Positions 15,176-16,493 of a stretch of 16,493 nt of DNA are shown piece after piece (within the stretch, counting starts at the first letter, position 1; each line of letters begins with the position of its first letter). This stretch comes from an uncultured Selenomonadaceae bacterium. GTDB lineage: Bacteria; Bacillota; Negativicutes; Selenomonadales; Selenomonadaceae. The stretch covers positions 1 to 16,493 of the forward strand of contig CAJODU010000047.1 of the NCBI GenBank assembly GCA_905233325.1. Reading direction: 5' to 3'. The notes beneath the pieces were generated by a model. The model had not been told where the DNA came from. It did no database searches and worked only from the letters and a program-made list of their open reading frames with translations. The translations under genes and the position numbers were made by a program.

Positions 15176-16420
15176 TCAGTCCACCTCCTCAATACCACCG
15201 GCAGGCAGATATTCATCGTTAAAGCGTTCAATCGGATTTTTGAGTCCCATTTCTTTAATCTGCTTTTCAATTTCAGAATAGTAGACATTACAAATAAAGA
15301 TTGCACAGTCTTCAGGGAGCTGCTTTAATTCTTCAGGTGATTTTACTTTAAGACCGCAGAAGTCATTATTCCAAAGTTTTTGGTTATTGTCGCAGGTGAA
15401 TAAGGGAGGATACTCTTCGCCATAGCACTTCATATAAACCCTGCACATATTTCCTGCACCGAACAGCACGCGGCTTTTATATTTCTTCAAAGAAGTCTCG
15501 ATATTAATTTGCCAGGCTATATAATCTGCAACGATTTTAGCAAGTTTTGTAAGTTCCGCACGAATGAGCAGAGGAAAGGAACCTACAGTATCTCTAATTT
15601 GCACAATGAACAAACCATCAAATTCAATACCTCTGAGGCCGCAAATAAGACTTCGCCAATTAGTACGAGGGGAACGATCATAGACGGCAGTAAACGGCAG
15701 CATTGAGCTTTCTTGATTGCCGTCATTGTCTCGAAGGGTTACACTCTTTAAACGATTCCCAAGAGTCAAGATAAAATCCTGCATATTTTGACCGCAGAGG
15801 TTGCAAGTTCCAACGTCCAGATTAAAGGCAAATAATTCTTTCCCTACAGCATCATTGAGAGAATCAATCCACTTGACAGTCTCAATATCATCAGTGCAAA
15901 GACCTCTGACCAAGTGTCCGCCAAGATTTTTTGTCTGATTCTCCAAGAGGATTGTAACTTGATGATCCTTGACAACTTCAGCGATACGCAGGTAGTATTG
16001 ACGATTAACCGTCCAAGCATCAGCTCCTGCGATACCGACAGAAAGCGGACTGACAATCACATACTCACAACCTGCCTCTATTGCACATTTTACAGCCTCT
16101 TCACTCAAGTTTGTCAAATTATCTATCAAATCATCTTCAAAATTCATATCAGAACGCTGGAAATTGATATAAGCGGCAGGTATTGACAATTTTGCTGTTT
16201 TGCAGAGAGTTAATATTGGCTTGAGCAATTTTTTTAAAGTTTGAGGTTGAGAATAAATGCTATATTCCTGCCAGGATTTATATGTGGAATACTCACAGTC
16301 AAAGGCGTATTGTGAGATATTCAAAATTATTTTAGAGAATCCTCCTTTGACTATGTCTCTTATTCCCAGCCTTGTAAAATCACTGTTGACAATGCCGTCA
16401 GTTGAACACAATATTTGCAT
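15176..16420 (-). CDS. TIM-barrel isomerase-like pseudoenzyme fused to a Rossmann-like domain
   Basis: Residues about 1-305 are a xylose-isomerase-like TIM barrel, paralogous to the next gene. Numbering from ATG 16426, its metal site is degraded: Glu162 and Asp204 remain, but the partner's His208 is Thr207, His231/His233 are Thr230/Arg232, Glu279 is Gln276, and the HGF and HMPYP histidines are also lost. Residues about 318-405 form a second domain starting with VLFGAGNMCRVYMKCY, then TCDNNQKLW, GLKVKSPEEL and AIFICN. This resembles the small Rossmann-like module found in sugar-modifying enzymes such as PglD-type proteins, and may bind a nucleotide or nucleotide-sugar. The combination suggests a regulatory or scaffold subunit, not an epimerase. 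The ATG at 16420 has GGGGG 7 bases upstream (16432-16428); the ATG at 16426 would be only 1 base from it. The gene ends directly against the next start. Confidence 0.8.
   Translation of the reverse strand: MQILCSTDGIVNSDFTRLGIRDIVKGGFSKIILNISQYAFDCEYSTYKSWQEYSIYSQPQTLKKLLKPILTLCKTAKLSIPAAYINFQRSDMNFEDDLIDNLTNLSEEAVKCAIEAGCEYVIVSPLSVGIAGADAWTVNRQYYLRIAEVVKDHQVTILLENQTKNLGGHLVRGLCTDDIETVKWIDSLNDAVGKELFAFNLDVGTCNLCGQNMQDFILTLGNRLKSVTLRDNDGNQESSMLPFTAVYDRSPRTNWRSLICGLRGIEFDGLFIVQIRDTVGSFPLLIRAELTKLAKIVADYIAWQINIETSLKKYKSRVLFGAGNMCRVYMKCYGEEYPPLFTCDNNQKLWNNDFCGLKVKSPEELKQLPEDCAIFICNVYYSEIEKQIKEMGLKNPIERFNDEYLPAGGIEEVD
15184..15188 (-). promoter_or_regulatory. Ribosome binding site for the TTG-started TIM-barrel gene
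   Basis: GGAGG on the minus strand lies 8 bases before TTG at 15175 and inside the last codons of the upstream gene, whose TGA (15178-15176) abuts the TTG. It decides the start and indicates coupled translation of the paralogous pair. Confidence 0.7.
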
Positions 16421-16444
16421 TAGCATACCCCCATTCTGAGAAAG

Positions 16445-16492
16445 TTAAAACTTAAAACTTGCAATTCTGCTTTCCAGTGCCTTGATCTTCTC
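16445..16492 (-). CDS. Possible C-terminal end of an upstream gene
   Basis: An open frame enters from the right edge and ends with TAA at 16447-16445, reading EKIKALESRIASFKF. The charged heptad-like pattern would suit a coiled-coil C-terminus. It is on the same strand and ends about 24 bases before the next start, as expected for an upstream operon gene. It is too short to identify, and another frame stays open here too, so confidence is low. Confidence 0.3.
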   Translation of the reverse strand, partial: EKIKALESRIASFKF

Positions 16493-16493
16493 T

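Noticed and set aside
1..16493. CRISPR arrays, insertion sequences, tRNA or rRNA genes
   Set aside because: No regularly spaced repeats, transposase motifs, terminal inverted repeats, or tRNA/rRNA signatures were seen on reading either strand; a tRNAscan or ISfinder run was not possible.

Overview
The window reads as chromosomal DNA from a diderm (LPS-making) member of the Firmicutes, most likely the Negativicutes/Selenomonadales. The reasons are moderate GC with strong GGAGG-type ribosome binding sites and several TTG/GTG starts, typical of Firmicutes, together with an LpxI lipid A enzyme and a FliB-type flagellin methylase. The taxon is an inference from gene content.

Left part, minus strand (1-5507). 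In transcription order there is an AT-rich family-92-type glycosyltransferase whose 5' end looks frameshifted, a very large GH13-GH77 fusion for alpha-glucan breakdown, and a DUF2225 protein that runs off the left edge. An AT-rich divergent promoter region (5521-5695) separates this block from hemB.

Middle part, plus strand (5696-11249). hemB (porphobilinogen synthase) stands alone. It is followed by about 370 bases without a protein gene. That gap holds what looks like an independent structured RNA on the minus strand (about 6916 to 6679), with a good minus-strand promoter and a U-run at its end; its class is not certain, and 6S RNA is my leading guess. Next come dapB, thiD, trkH and a fliB-like gene. 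The last three are separated by only 10-11 bases. dapB starts at a TTG and has a -35-like site back to back with the RNA promoter.

Right part, minus strand (11253-16492). lpxI has its own near-consensus promoter and converges on the fliB-like gene with 3 bases between them. Upstream lies a tightly coupled run of four genes: a TIM-barrel isomerase-like domain fused to a Rossmann-like domain, a second TIM-barrel isomerase/epimerase-like protein, an unrecognised 226-residue protein, and pyrC (class I dihydroorotase). Consecutive genes touch or lie within a few bases of each other. The two TIM barrels are paralogues, but the fused one has lost the histidines and one glutamate that the other keeps, so it looks like a pseudoenzyme partner.

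Most of the window is housekeeping metabolism (haem, lysine/cell wall, thiamine, pyrimidine, K+ uptake, lipid A). The parts most worth a second look are the RNA at 6679-6916, the enzyme/pseudoenzyme pair at 14231-16420, and the broken start of the glycosyltransferase.
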